The notes below the pieces were generated by a model, which was given only the letters and a program-made list of their open reading frames with translations, did not search any database and was not told the origin of the DNA. This document shows positions 1 through 9,274 of a stretch of 64,000 nt of DNA, in pieces. The position numbers and the translations under genes were made by a program. Every line of letters begins with the position of its first letter. Positions within the stretch are counted from its first letter, which is position 1. The stretch is from CAVRCT01 sp963719645 (GTDB lineage Bacteria; Pseudomonadota; Gammaproteobacteria; DSM-16500): positions 186,001 to 250,000 of the forward strand of contig CAVRCT010000005.1 in assembly GCA_963719645.1 (NCBI GenBank), given 5' to 3'.

Positions 1-160
1 ACGATGGCATAAACGTCGTATCTTGTTGGGTTCCCGCTTGGAAAAAAGGCTCATTGGGGATGGCGGCAGTCGGACTTGCAACTTGCCAGCCAGCGTGTGA
101 AATCACCGGCATCAACATGAGGAGAAACACACTTGCTATAGTGACGAGGCACTTCATCAT
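1..160 (-). CDS. exported protein, N-terminal part only
   Basis: Partial gene running off the left edge. Fifty-three codons are visible from an ATG at 158-160, preceded at 165-168 by GGAG on the minus strand. The N-terminus is a clear signal peptide: MMKCLVTIAS, then a hydrophobic core rich in Leu/Met/Val, ending ISHA before GWQVASP, so cleavage after SHA is likely. It lies 184 bases downstream of two pilin-like genes on the same strand and may be the last visible member of the pilus operon, for example a periplasmic accessory protein. The mature part is too short to assign a family. Confidence 0.6.
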   Translation of the reverse strand, partial: MMKCLVTIASVFLLMLMPVISHAGWQVASPTAAIPNEPFFQAGTQQDTTFMPS

Positions 161-344
161 AAGACTCCATTAAACCATATGCCTATCTCAGAAAATCCAT
201 AAACTCTCTTAGGATGAAAGTATAAGCTATTTATTTTACAGATGTAAATGTTATTCACTGTATCCTGTCAGCAAAAGCGATCTATTCAAATTAATTGTGC
301 TATAGAAAATTAAAATACGCTCACGGCGGAATCAGTGATCTTCG

Positions 345-1559
345 CTATGGATTATAATTAATATTACTTTGCCAAACGTTGAAGGTTGTTCCGACAGGTG
401 ATTCATTCCCGCTATTCGGTACACAGCGCGTGAATACAGCAACATTACCCGTCATTTTTCCCCACTCCGCCATCACAGAACCGCTATTAATAATAATCTG
501 TCCTTTCTCCGTCACGACGGCTAAACACACTCGCCAATAATTAACTGTGGTCGTTAAGTTAGATGAGGCTTTTGTGTCACCACTTGTTTTGGTGAATGAA
601 TCACCCCCTTGGGTCACTAGACAAGGCTGTCTATTTTGAAGTGCATTCGCGCCAATCGCACAATCATAAACTGTTTGTGCGTCAGTCGACCACGCTGCGC
701 CAGGTATACCAGGATCACCTGGATCACCTCCGGAATCATAACCAACTGCAAATGCCGTAAAGCTACTGATTGGATAAACATTTGCCTGACAGCCGCTCGA
801 ACTAGGATTCCAAGGTGTTTTGCTATTTGCACAAGTAGGCGATTCAAAAACGCCACTGACGCCAGCAGGCACAACTGTAATAGAAGGCTTCATGCCTGGT
901 GGGCAATTCGGAGCTGGCACACAAGAGCTAGGTGTGTAGACACCCATGTAATTTATCGAACGCGCATTATTTAAATTCTGGCCTGGAATATTGATAAACG
1001 AAACAACGTAATTACAGGTGGCAGGCGGTGCGTTTCCTGCGCAAGATGCAGTTTGAGTAGGCGGGCTTGCTGGAGTCACTGTCTTAATAGTATTGTCTGT
1101 GACATACGCCATCGGTAACTGTGCTGCAATAATGCTCGCGTTGGCAAATGTATCCACTTGGGTATAGACATAAAAAGCCGCATTCGGCGCATTCGCAGAG
1201 GAATAATTCACACAGTTGTAGGTATAGAGATTGTTGATGTAAGGACCAATAATCGTTTGTGGTAAGTAGCCATCCGTTACTAAAGAGGATGTACTTGGGC
1301 CCGGCGTAGGATTCACATCCGTATTTGCACCTACCGTTTGACAGGATTGCCCCGCCGTAATTGGCCACTGAGAATTATTCACATAATAACTGAGCGCACC
1401 ATTCAGAATTTGTTCCATTTGCATCGCGGTTTTATCTCGACGCAGTTGATCCGCTTTTTGCGTGGTGTAATTCAACATCAGCACAATCAATGAACTCGAA
1501 ATCGCTAACACTAATAGCATCTCAAGTAAGGTAAAGCCTTTTTGATTACGCTGCGTCAT
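345..1559 (-). CDS. type IV pilin-like protein (large)
   Basis: 404 residues. A short leader of 8 residues ends in Gly and is followed by FTLLEMLLVLAISSS, the class III (prepilin peptidase) signal with Glu at mature position 5 and a hydrophobic N-terminal helix. The rest is a large, Ser/Thr/Asn/Pro-rich, Cys-containing ectodomain. At 404 residues it is far bigger than a major pilin, so a minor pilin or tip/adhesin-like subunit is more likely. It follows the shorter pilin-like gene by 3 bases and ends the recognisable pilus operon. Exact subunit identity is not determined; a PilV-like role is only a possibility. Confidence 0.75.
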   Translation of the reverse strand: MTQRNQKGFTLLEMLLVLAISSSLIVLMLNYTTQKADQLRRDKTAMQMEQILNGALSYYVNNSQWPITAGQSCQTVGANTDVNPTPGPSTSSLVTDGYLPQTIIGPYINNLYTYNCVNYSSANAPNAAFYVYTQVDTFANASIIAAQLPMAYVTDNTIKTVTPASPPTQTASCAGNAPPATCNYVVSFINIPGQNLNNARSINYMGVYTPSSCVPAPNCPPGMKPSITVVPAGVSGVFESPTCANSKTPWNPSSSGCQANVYPISSFTAFAVGYDSGGDPGDPGIPGAAWSTDAQTVYDCAIGANALQNRQPCLVTQGGDSFTKTSGDTKASSNLTTTVNYWRVCLAVVTEKGQIIINSGSVMAEWGKMTGNVAVFTRCVPNSGNESPVGTTFNVWQSNINYNP

Positions 1560-1562
1560 GTT

Positions 1563-2510
1563 CTATTCACCGCATAAGTAATATTGTGACGTATCGCCAT
1601 TTGAAAATTTTTGATAATTGGGTTCATTTAGCAATTGCATACTATCATTTGTATATTGCATATTAAACTGTTTTATCATGGGCTGAGTAATCCAGTAATT
1701 GGTTGTATTGTTTGAAATAAATGTGGCAGAACGCTCCCAAACTAAATACCCGCCCGGATTCGTCGATGGAGTTGTTTCGCATGCCGGAACTGGACCCGCA
1801 CTCGAACCGGCTTGTGAAATACATTCAGCACCTAATTGTTGCAAGAGAGTGGCTTGCTCCTTTTGCGAAGCATAATTACTCGCTAATTTAACCGCCACCT
1901 GAAGACGCCATGTGATGACTTGACCTGGTCCCACTTGAACCTTCGGTGGTGGCGTGGGTGGTGTAGTCTGCGTTGTCGGTGTTATAAAACTCGCGTTCAA
2001 GGGTGTTGTATTGTTTGTATTACAAGCTGAGGGCGTCGCGCCTCGCGGAATGGACGTTGTGCCATTATAATTATTGTCTGTGCAAGCAAATGCGTTAGTC
2101 GTCTGAAAAGAACCCGCATTAAATTGCAGATAATACCCTTTATCAGTCGGCGTATTGTCGACCAAAAAATTAGTGGGATGCCAACTGCTCGTTATCAGAT
2201 AGCCCGGCGTTTCTAATTTTTTAATTTTTAGAGTAACCGTTAAATTGCCGTTCGTGGTAACAGGATCTAATGCGCCTGCGGATGATTTTACACCTGTGAC
2301 ATAACTGATTCCTTGTCGACAATTCGCTCGATAATACTGTTGCATCGCAAGAAATAATTGATCGACATTGGCAAGTAGTTGCGCTTGTGCGGCTTGGATT
2401 CGATATTGGTTATACCACTGATACGAGGCAAGAAAAAGTGAGCTCGCAATGGCAAACACCAACAACATCTCGAGTAACGTTACACCCGCATTTTTCTGCA
2501 CCGTTTTCAC
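1563..2510 (-). CDS. type IV pilin-like protein
   Basis: 315 residues. A 9-residue leader ending in Gly precedes VTLLEMLLVFAIASSLF, a prepilin peptidase site with Glu5 and a hydrophobic helix, then a soluble domain with a Pro/Thr-rich stretch around residues 175-190 and several cysteines. It lies between the inner-membrane platform gene and the larger pilin-like gene, all on the minus strand with gaps under 30 bases, so co-transcription is likely. It could be the main pilin or a pseudopilin; size (over 300 residues) is unusual for either. Confidence 0.75.
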   Translation of the reverse strand: MKTVQKNAGVTLLEMLLVFAIASSLFLASYQWYNQYRIQAAQAQLLANVDQLFLAMQQYYRANCRQGISYVTGVKSSAGALDPVTTNGNLTVTLKIKKLETPGYLITSSWHPTNFLVDNTPTDKGYYLQFNAGSFQTTNAFACTDNNYNGTTSIPRGATPSACNTNNTTPLNASFITPTTQTTPPTPPPKVQVGPGQVITWRLQVAVKLASNYASQKEQATLLQQLGAECISQAGSSAGPVPACETTPSTNPGGYLVWERSATFISNNTTNYWITQPMIKQFNMQYTNDSMQLLNEPNYQKFSNGDTSQYYLCGE

Positions 2511-2537
2511 GTATCGCCTCGCATCAAGCTATTTTAT

Positions 2538-3596
2538 TTATGCTGTACCCATCGCCATCCCCGTGAGATAGATCCCGCGGATAATAACAATTATTAAAAC
2601 TGCACCGACCGCAAGTAATGCACCGCCCATCAGTTTAGAAATAGTCGCTAATGTTTTTGTACTTTCGTCTGCGCCTCGAATACCCATGCGAATTAAACCA
2701 TGTTCAAAGCCTTTCACTTCCGCCATGATTCGTAAACGCAAAATACTTTTATCGTCAATTAATCCAGTCGCTAACACATCGGCAATATTTCCTTTACCCG
2801 CTGCCATCAGATGTTCCATCATCACTAAGTGAGAGGCTAAATAGGGATTAGCATTATATTGCATGACTTTAATTGCATTCTTAAACACAACACCATTTGC
2901 AACTAGCAAACCCAATGTTTCCATCAAGCGCGCGGAAGCAAAACGGCGATATAAAGTGAAGGGAAATATTTTATCTAGCATGGGACGAAATTCGCCAATG
3001 TAATTATTCATCGCGCGTCTCATCGCAATGACAATGAAAACCACGGCAACTAAAACAACCCACCACCAATCTTGAATCAGAACGGCTGCTTCGATAAATT
3101 GCTTGCCGGCATCCGGCCACTGCTCGATGGGTTTAATTTGTCGAAATTGAATAAAGACTGAATTGTTGAGATAAACAATAATGGCGCACGCCATGGTGAT
3201 GACGAGTAATGGATAAGCGACTGCGCTGACGACCGCACCTAATGCGCCTTTTTGCTGCGTTAATGTTTTAATTGCCGACTTGAGTGTTTCGACCAATGCG
3301 CCGCCTTCTTCACCCACGCGAATGATTTCAACGATATTGACGTTAAACCATAAGCGCATGCCTTCTGCGAGCGCCTGCCCTTCCGAAATTTTTTGCGAGA
3401 GCGAGAGCGCCACATCGCGCGTAATGCCGGTGGTCGCTTGCGCCATCATTTCAATCGCGCGATTGGCGGGAATACCGTCGTTGACTAAAAGATATAAGTC
3501 TTCTAAAAACGCTAATTGGTTTTTGGTTCCAAACTCTAACCGTTTTAACCGTTGCGTAATCGTATCACCTATCGATCTGAGATCTGAGAGATCCAT
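2538..3596 (-). CDS. type IV pilus/T2SS inner-membrane platform protein (GspF/PilC/PilR-like)
   Basis: 352 residues with the duplicated GspF/PilC layout: a cytoplasmic helical domain with the conserved pattern GGALVETLKSAI near 100, membrane segments near 120-145 (YPLLVITMACAIIVYL) and 175-192 (WWWVVLVAVVFIVIAM), a second helical domain with SARLMETLGLLVANGV, and a C-terminal segment (LLAVGAVLIIVIIRGIY). It anchors the assembly ATPase to the inner membrane. The next gene upstream is the ATPase. The length and pairing resemble the PilQ-PilR set of IncI1/R64-type IVb pili more than PilB-PilC of IVa pili; that subtype is an inference. Confidence 0.85.
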   Translation of the reverse strand: MDLSDLRSIGDTITQRLKRLEFGTKNQLAFLEDLYLLVNDGIPANRAIEMMAQATTGITRDVALSLSQKISEGQALAEGMRLWFNVNIVEIIRVGEEGGALVETLKSAIKTLTQQKGALGAVVSAVAYPLLVITMACAIIVYLNNSVFIQFRQIKPIEQWPDAGKQFIEAAVLIQDWWWVVLVAVVFIVIAMRRAMNNYIGEFRPMLDKIFPFTLYRRFASARLMETLGLLVANGVVFKNAIKVMQYNANPYLASHLVMMEHLMAAGKGNIADVLATGLIDDKSILRLRIMAEVKGFEHGLIRMGIRGADESTKTLATISKLMGGALLAVGAVLIIVIIRGIYLTGMAMGTA

Positions 3597-3623
3597 TTCT
3601 GCTGCACTCCGCTACTTTACCCT

Positions 3624-5231
3624 TTATTGATATCGATATATTTTTGCTTTTGTTGATGTATTAATCGGCCCGACGACTTTTTCTGCATCAAACGGATCAC
3701 AAACACCTTCATTAATTAACTGAATGGCACGCGCATGAAAATCTAACCAACCATTTTCTTTTAAATATTTTTCCCAATTCAGTGTGTCACATTTTTGAAT
3801 GAATTGCCTGCCTTCTTCGTCAACCCAAATGACTTCTGCAACAACAATACGTCCGCCCACCGCTGTGCCATGACACGCGGGACAACCGGCGCCGCGTGCG
3901 CGGGCATTATTAATAATTTCTGCGCCGAGCACCGCTTCCCACTCTGCAATATACGGTTGATGTTTTTCTGAATTCCGCAACGGGATTGCGCATTTAGGAC
4001 AAACTTTTGGAATTAAGCGTTGGCACATCAGGCAACGCAGTACACTGCTATCACTTAATAAAACCGGTGAAACACCCATATCCACTAAGCGCGTAATAAT
4101 TGCCGTTGCGCGGTTGGTGTGTAAAGTGGTTAACACTAAGTGCCCGGTAATGGATGCGCGCACCATCACATGAGCAGTATCCTCATCGCGCATTTCGCCG
4201 AGGATGATCACATCAGGATCCATACGCAATGCAGCGCGTCCCATGCTCGCAAAACTGCGGTCTTCTTTTTCCGTATTGACGGGAACTTGGGTGGCTTCTT
4301 CTACAACTTTTTCAACAGGATCTTCAATGGAATATAATTTTTGGGTGGTTTCTACCATTTCCATACACGCAGCCAGTGTGGTGGTTTTACCTGAACCGGT
4401 TGGGCCCGCCACAATGATGGCACCGAAAGGTAATTTCAATGCCATTTTAATGATGTCGACTTGTTTTTCTGTATAGCCTAATTGTTCTAATGTTTTTACT
4501 TTTTCTTCACCCGTTGTCAAAATCCGCATGACCATGTCAAACCCGCCGTGTGCAGGAACACTGGCGAGACGTAAGCGAATATCACGGCCTTGAATTTTTA
4601 ATGGCATCGATGCATCTTGCGGCACCAGTGGATTAAAGTGTGAGGTGGCATGATCTGTTTCTTTGTTAAATGCAACAGAGGCTAATTCACGCCCGAGCTT
4701 TTCCGACCATTCCGCATAAACGCGCAATTCCCCGTGTTGGCGCATGCGTATTTTTGTATAGGTAGAACGAACTTGAATATGAATATCACTGACATTTTGT
4801 AAGACGGCTTCCATCACGAGATCGCGCAAATGTCGTTGCTGATCGCTGAACGTTGCGCTGGTTTCACCTTTATGCCGTTTCGCAACATCACTTTCTTGAC
4901 CACTCGCGAGTAATAATTTTATGAAGGAAGGCGTCGCTGCATACACTTGTCCGGGATGAATCCCTTTACTGAGCATCAGTGATTTACAATTTTGTACGGT
5001 ACGTGACGTTGGATCACTGGATAGAATGGACGCGCTTTTTAAAACAACAATGTTTCCCTGCTCTTTACACCAACTGAGCATTTCATCCATGACACGATCT
5101 TTTGTATCCGTATCCGCTTGGCTGCTAATAATTTTGGTAAACGTCGCATTCGCAAATTGCTCAAGTAAGGCAATTTGCTCCTTGTTTTCACCCTGTGAAC
5201 GAGCACCTTTTGGAGTCACAATGTCAGCCAT
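3624..5231 (-). CDS. type IV pilus/T2SS assembly ATPase (GspE/PilB/PilQ-like)
   Basis: About 535 residues from the ATG at 5229-5231, preceded by an AGG on the minus strand; a TTG start 15 bases upstream is in frame but less likely. It carries Walker A GPTGSGKTTT (near 275), the Asp box around YSIEDPVEK, Walker B DPDVIILGEMRD, the His box GHLVLTTLHTN, and Cys pairs (CLMC, CPKC, CPAC) of the GspE zinc module. This cytoplasmic hexameric ATPase powers pilus or pseudopilus assembly. First gene of the minus-strand pilus operon. The N-terminal 120 residues are poorly recognisable. Confidence 0.85.
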   Translation of the reverse strand: MADIVTPKGARSQGENKEQIALLEQFANATFTKIISSQADTDTKDRVMDEMLSWCKEQGNIVVLKSASILSSDPTSRTVQNCKSLMLSKGIHPGQVYAATPSFIKLLLASGQESDVAKRHKGETSATFSDQQRHLRDLVMEAVLQNVSDIHIQVRSTYTKIRMRQHGELRVYAEWSEKLGRELASVAFNKETDHATSHFNPLVPQDASMPLKIQGRDIRLRLASVPAHGGFDMVMRILTTGEEKVKTLEQLGYTEKQVDIIKMALKLPFGAIIVAGPTGSGKTTTLAACMEMVETTQKLYSIEDPVEKVVEEATQVPVNTEKEDRSFASMGRAALRMDPDVIILGEMRDEDTAHVMVRASITGHLVLTTLHTNRATAIITRLVDMGVSPVLLSDSSVLRCLMCQRLIPKVCPKCAIPLRNSEKHQPYIAEWEAVLGAEIINNARARGAGCPACHGTAVGGRIVVAEVIWVDEEGRQFIQKCDTLNWEKYLKENGWLDFHARAIQLINEGVCDPFDAEKVVGPINTSTKAKIYRYQ

Positions 5232-5290
5232 TATCCTGTCTCTCAAAATGTATTAAACCATTGAGGAACTTATTAATAATAAAACGCCAC

Positions 5291-5309
5291 ACTATATTAA
5301 TTATATAGT
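5291..5309. promoter_or_regulatory. 7-bp inverted repeat upstream of the pilus operon
   Basis: ACTATAT and ATATAGT separated by TAATT, 60-80 bases upstream of the ATPase start. On the minus strand it includes TATAAT-like sequence. It could be an operator overlapping the pilus promoter; no clear -35 element at the right spacing was found. Confidence 0.3.
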
Positions 5310-5353
5310 ATAGAGAATAGGTTGTGTTGGGTCTGTTGACAATTGGTTTACTT

Positions 5354-5383
5354 AAAAAACATCGCGTTGCCGCGATGTTTTTT
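5354..5383 (-). terminator. rho-independent terminator after gyrB
   Basis: Thirteen-base stems AAAAAACATCGCG and CGCGATGTTTTTT around a TTGC loop, starting 17 bases past the gyrB stop. The A/T tails on both sides would let it work in either direction, but the only gene ending here is gyrB. Confidence 0.85.
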
Positions 5384-5399
5384 AACCCATTGATTTTGC

Positions 5400-7817
5400 T
5401 TAAACGTCTAGATTGACGACTTCAAGCGCATTACTTTCAATAAAATCACGTCTGGGTTCGACTTGGTCGCCCATTAATGTCGTGAAGATTTTATCTGCCG
5501 ATACGGCATCATCAATCGTCACTTGTAGCATGCGACGCGTTTCAGGGTTCATGGTTGTATCCCATAATTGATCAGGATTCATTTCTCCCAACCCTTTATA
5601 GCGTTGAATAGTTTGGCCTTTTTTGGCTTCTGCCATCAGCCATTCCACCGCTTCTGGGAACGTTTGAATCGGTTGCTTCTTCTCGCCCCGTTCAACATGC
5701 GCGCCTTTGTGCAGCAAGTCATGCAATTTTTCGCCCAATGCGATCAAGCTTTGATATTCGCTAGAGTTAAATAATTCCTTATTAATCAATAAATTAGACT
5801 CTACCCCGTGGTGCATAATGTTGACGCTAGGTAGCCAAATATGCTTTTCTAAATCTTCCACAGCCGTCAATTGGTAGCGAATAGGCGCATCCATTTCACT
5901 CACTAATAATTCATTCATCTTGCTCAAGACTTCTTCTACATCTGCCTTGTTGGTTAATTTCTTTTCCGTTAAAACAGGGGCTTGAATAAATGCTTCTAAT
6001 ACAGCCTTAGGATAGCGTCTTGATAACCGGTTAATGATTGAAACAACGGATAAATATTCTAATATCAACTTTTCTAGTGGTGCACCTGTTACCGGTAAGG
6101 TATCAACACCCAAATGCAAGCTTGCTCCATCCAGCGCGGCTTGCAAGAGAGACGCTTCTAACGCTTCATCATCTTTCAGATATTGCTCTTGTTTCCCTTT
6201 TTTTAATTTATAAAGAGGTGGTTGTGCGATATAAACATGGCCTCGTTCAATTAATTCGGGCATTTGTCGAAAAAAGAACGTTAACAATAAGGTTCTGATA
6301 TGTGAACCATCGACGTCAGCGTCGGTCATGATGATAATGCTGTGATAACGTAACTTATCTGGATTATATTCTTCACGCCCAATGCCACAGCCGAGCGCGG
6401 TAATTAATGCAGCCACCTCGATAGAAGAAAGCATCTTATCGAAACGCGCTTTTTCAACATTCAAAATTTTACCTTTCAATGGCAAAACAGCCTGATGTTT
6501 ACGATCCCGAGCCTGCTTGGCTGAACCACCTGCTGATTCACCCTCGACAATAAACACTTCAGATTTGCTGGGGTTTTCTTCTTGGCAATCGGCTAATTTG
6601 CCAGGCAATCCCGCCATGTCTAATGCCCCTTTGCGACGGGTCATATCTCGCGCTTTACGCGCTGCTTCCCGTGCACGAGCCGCATCTATCACTTTTGAAA
6701 CAATTGCTTTGGCATCCTGTGGAAACTCTAAGAGAAACTCTTGAAGTTTTTCACCCATTGTCGATTCCACAACGGCTTTTATTTCGGAGGAAACTAACTT
6801 ATCTTTTGTTTGTGAAGAAAACTTCGGATCCGGCATTTTTACCGATAAGACAGCCGTCAAGCCTTCACGGAAATCATCACCCGTCATCGAGATTTTGTCT
6901 TTTTTTAGATACCCTTCTTGCTCAATATAATTATTTAATACACGTGTCATTGCACTTCTGAACCCAGCTAAATGCGTGCCGCCATCACGTTGTGGAATAT
7001 TATTCGTAAAACAGAAGATTTTTTCATTAAACGTATCATTCCATTGCATTGCAACTTCGACCATAATCCGCTCTTTCTCTACCATGAAGCAGAAAACCTT
7101 TGAATGTACAGGCGTTTTATTCTCATTGAGGTCTTCGACAAACGCTTTGATTCCGCCATGATATTCAAACATATCTTTGCGACCGGTTCTTTCATCAAAT
7201 AAGTAAATTTTTATACCGGAATTTAAGAAAGATAATTCTCTTAAGCGTTTGGCCAAAATCTCGTATGAAAAACTGATATTCGAAAAGGTTTCTTTGCTGG
7301 GTTTAAAGCGAACTTCTGTGCCTTTTTCAGTTGTTTCGCCGACGGCTGCTAATGGCGCGAGTGGATTACCGTGTTGATAATGTTGTTCGTAGACTTTACC
7401 ATTCAATCGTACCGTTAAATAAAGATCTTCTGATAATGCATTGACAACAGAGACGCCAACGCCGTGCAAGCCGCCTGACACTTTGTATGAGTCACTATCA
7501 AATTTACCGCCCGAATGCAGTACTGTCATGATGACTTCGGCAGCGGATCGCCCTTCTTCTGGATGAATATCAACTGGGATGCCGCGCCCATTATCTTTGA
7601 CGGTGACCGACTCGTCTGCATGAATCGTCACGTAAATCGCGTCACAATACCCAGCTAAGGCTTCGTCGACGGAGTTATCAACCAATTCGAACACCATATG
7701 ATGCAGTCCGGTTCCATCGTCGGTATCACCAATATACATTCCGGGACGCTTTCTGACTGCATCTAAGCCTCTTAACACTTTAATATTCGCTGAATTATAG
7801 CTGGCGGCACTATTCAC
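5400..7817 (-). CDS. gyrB: DNA gyrase subunit B
   Basis: About 805 residues, typical of gammaproteobacterial GyrB. The N-terminus reads IKVLRGLDAVRKRPGMYIG; the GHKL ATPase domain has DNGRGIP and GGLHGVGVSVVNAL; the TOPRIM domain has EGESAGGSA (near 425) and DADVDGSH (near 497); the C-terminal tail has QRYKGLGEMN. The GTG at 7815-7817 is preferred as start: it has TTAGGAG nine bases upstream and gives the normal GyrB N-terminus. An in-frame ATG at 7841 would overlap recF. GyrB supplies ATP hydrolysis for negative supercoiling with GyrA. It ends the dnaA-dnaN-recF-gyrB run and is followed by a strong terminator. Confidence 0.98.
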   Translation of the reverse strand: MNSAASYNSANIKVLRGLDAVRKRPGMYIGDTDDGTGLHHMVFELVDNSVDEALAGYCDAIYVTIHADESVTVKDNGRGIPVDIHPEEGRSAAEVIMTVLHSGGKFDSDSYKVSGGLHGVGVSVVNALSEDLYLTVRLNGKVYEQHYQHGNPLAPLAAVGETTEKGTEVRFKPSKETFSNISFSYEILAKRLRELSFLNSGIKIYLFDERTGRKDMFEYHGGIKAFVEDLNENKTPVHSKVFCFMVEKERIMVEVAMQWNDTFNEKIFCFTNNIPQRDGGTHLAGFRSAMTRVLNNYIEQEGYLKKDKISMTGDDFREGLTAVLSVKMPDPKFSSQTKDKLVSSEIKAVVESTMGEKLQEFLLEFPQDAKAIVSKVIDAARAREAARKARDMTRRKGALDMAGLPGKLADCQEENPSKSEVFIVEGESAGGSAKQARDRKHQAVLPLKGKILNVEKARFDKMLSSIEVAALITALGCGIGREEYNPDKLRYHSIIIMTDADVDGSHIRTLLLTFFFRQMPELIERGHVYIAQPPLYKLKKGKQEQYLKDDEALEASLLQAALDGASLHLGVDTLPVTGAPLEKLILEYLSVVSIINRLSRRYPKAVLEAFIQAPVLTEKKLTNKADVEEVLSKMNELLVSEMDAPIRYQLTAVEDLEKHIWLPSVNIMHHGVESNLLINKELFNSSEYQSLIALGEKLHDLLHKGAHVERGEKKQPIQTFPEAVEWLMAEAKKGQTIQRYKGLGEMNPDQLWDTTMNPETRRMLQVTIDDAVSADKIFTTLMGDQVEPRRDFIESNALEVVNLDV

Positions 7818-7833
7818 TCTATTCACTCCTAAT

Positions 7834-8925
7834 TCATACATCCCTAGACGTTACATCCCCATGTTCCACGTGAAACATTTTCATTGCTTTGCCTGTCAAT
7901 AAGTCCGTTAACGCATGTTGCTCGACAGCAGTCACAAAAATCTGCGCATTTTGCTGTGCCAACAACCGTAGTAATTTGGCTCTGCTCATGCTATCTAACT
8001 CAGATGGTAGATCATCTATTAAATAGATCGGTACCCGATCAACACATTGATTTAACAATGCTCCTTGGGCGACTATCATAGCACAAATGAATAATTTTTG
8101 CTGACCTCTTGATAAAATGTCTTTGACCGGCGCTCCATCAATGGTCATTCTAAAATCCGCGCGATGAGGTCCTAATTGGGTAAAGCCAGTGTAACAATCT
8201 CTATCGATATTCTGGGTTAACGCCTGATGAAAAGGTAGCTCGTCATCCCAGCCAGGCTGATATTTCATCGCTAGCCCAGGAATATCGAGTAATTGATCTA
8301 ATCCATCCATTAAAAAAGGCATTAATTGTTGAATAAAATCACGGCGCAATTGATCCAGCTGTAATCCATGCTGCACAAGCTCGATTGTCCAGCTTTCAAT
8401 TTCTTTTTTAGAGACGCGCTCACGTAACGCTGCATTTCGTTGCTTTAACGCACGCTCATAGTGGCGCCAAATTCGCAAAAAATCATTATTGAGATAGAAA
8501 ATTCCCCAATCGAGATATTTGCGCCGAAAAACCGGTCCGGCATCCAGTAAATTAAACGTACTTGAGTTTATTAATAGAGTAGGGGTCAAACGGACTAATT
8601 CGACAAATGAATGCTCATCTTTGCCTAACATTCTTACTTTTGCAGAGCCAAATCGGCCGCGTTCAACACCGATTGGGATATTCTGATTATTTTGTGCCGC
8701 AATTTGACTAAAAATTGAAAATTTTTCGGCTGAGTTTTTGACAGTGTGCTGCATCGTTGAACTGCGAAATGAGCGGCCGCGGCTTAAATAGTAAACAGAC
8801 TCTAGCAAACTGGTTTTCCCGCTGCCATTATTGCCGTAAATCAGATTAAATCCATTGGGGAGGGGGCTCATCGTGATTGAGCTTAAATTTCGAAAATTAG
8901 TAATTTCTAATTTTATTAATGGCAT
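7834..8925 (-). CDS. recF: DNA replication and repair protein RecF
   Basis: 363 residues, standard length. SMC-like ATPase: MPLIKLEITNFRNL at the start, Walker A GNNGSGKTS near 30-38, ABC-type signature LSRGQQKL near 277, and Walker B region YLIDDLPSELD near 303. RecF loads RecA at gaps with RecO and RecR. The last codons (KMFHVEHGD) encode a perfect parS site. It sits between dnaN (separated by repeat A1) and gyrB. Confidence 0.97.
   Translation of the reverse strand: MPLIKLEITNFRNLSSITMSPLPNGFNLIYGNNGSGKTSLLESVYYLSRGRSFRSSTMQHTVKNSAEKFSIFSQIAAQNNQNIPIGVERGRFGSAKVRMLGKDEHSFVELVRLTPTLLINSSTFNLLDAGPVFRRKYLDWGIFYLNNDFLRIWRHYERALKQRNAALRERVSKKEIESWTIELVQHGLQLDQLRRDFIQQLMPFLMDGLDQLLDIPGLAMKYQPGWDDELPFHQALTQNIDRDCYTGFTQLGPHRADFRMTIDGAPVKDILSRGQQKLFICAMIVAQGALLNQCVDRVPIYLIDDLPSELDSMSRAKLLRLLAQQNAQIFVTAVEQHALTDLLTGKAMKMFHVEHGDVTSRDV
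7862..7877. promoter_or_regulatory. parS: parS centromere site inside recF
   Basis: TGTTCCACGTGAAACA matches the bacterial parS consensus TGTTNCACGTGAAACA at every fixed position. It lies in the 3' end of recF and encodes the MFHVEH residues. ParB bound here would mark the origin region for ParA-driven segregation; parA is in this window at 30096-30896. Confidence 0.9.
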
Positions 8926-8947
8926 GCGTTAGCTCTTTATTGCAAGA

Positions 8948-9097
8948 TAAGAAAGGGCTGTCATCCTGAGCGCTTTTCGCTCCGAAGGATCTCCCGCAAA
9001 TTTCTGATGTTTAGCTAAATATCTTTCTTAAGCATCTCTCTACTATATAGGGAGATCCTTCGGAGCGAAAAGCGCTCAGGATGACAGCCCTTTCTTA
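8948..9097. repeat. palindromic element family A, copy A1
   Basis: A 150-bp imperfect palindrome filling most of the 349-base gap between recF and dnaN. Arms run from TAAGAAAGGGCTGTCATCC to its inverse at the right end; both arms contain GAGCGCTTTTCGCTCCGAAG, itself a small hairpin, followed by GATCTCCC. Other copies are at 43321-44671 (split by the IS110 element) and 63133-63283. Each arm holds the IS110 target GAGATCCTTCG (minus at 8983-8993, plus at 9052-9062). It probably folds as a long hairpin in RNA or DNA. Confidence 0.9.
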
Positions 9098-9149
9098 AGC
9101 ACCAGGATGACAGCCCTTTCTTAAGCACCAAGATGACAACCCTTTCTTA
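9098..9149. repeat. two tandem 26-bp repeats derived from an A arm
   Basis: AGCACCAGGATGACAGCCC followed by TTTCTTA, then a second copy with two changes (AGCACCAAGATGACAACCC then TTTCTTA). Both resemble the last 26 bases of element A1 just to the left, so this looks like local duplication of its right terminus. The rest of the gap to dnaN (9150-9274) is AT-rich, with no recognised site. Confidence 0.75.
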
Positions 9150-9274
9150 TCTTAACGCCATTAGAATTAAGGGAAAATTTACAAAAAAATAATTGATAAT
9201 ATCTCCCAAATACCGTTTCACTGTGATGATTTTTTAACTCCCTAAGAATTAAAAATAAACACAATGCCTATTTT

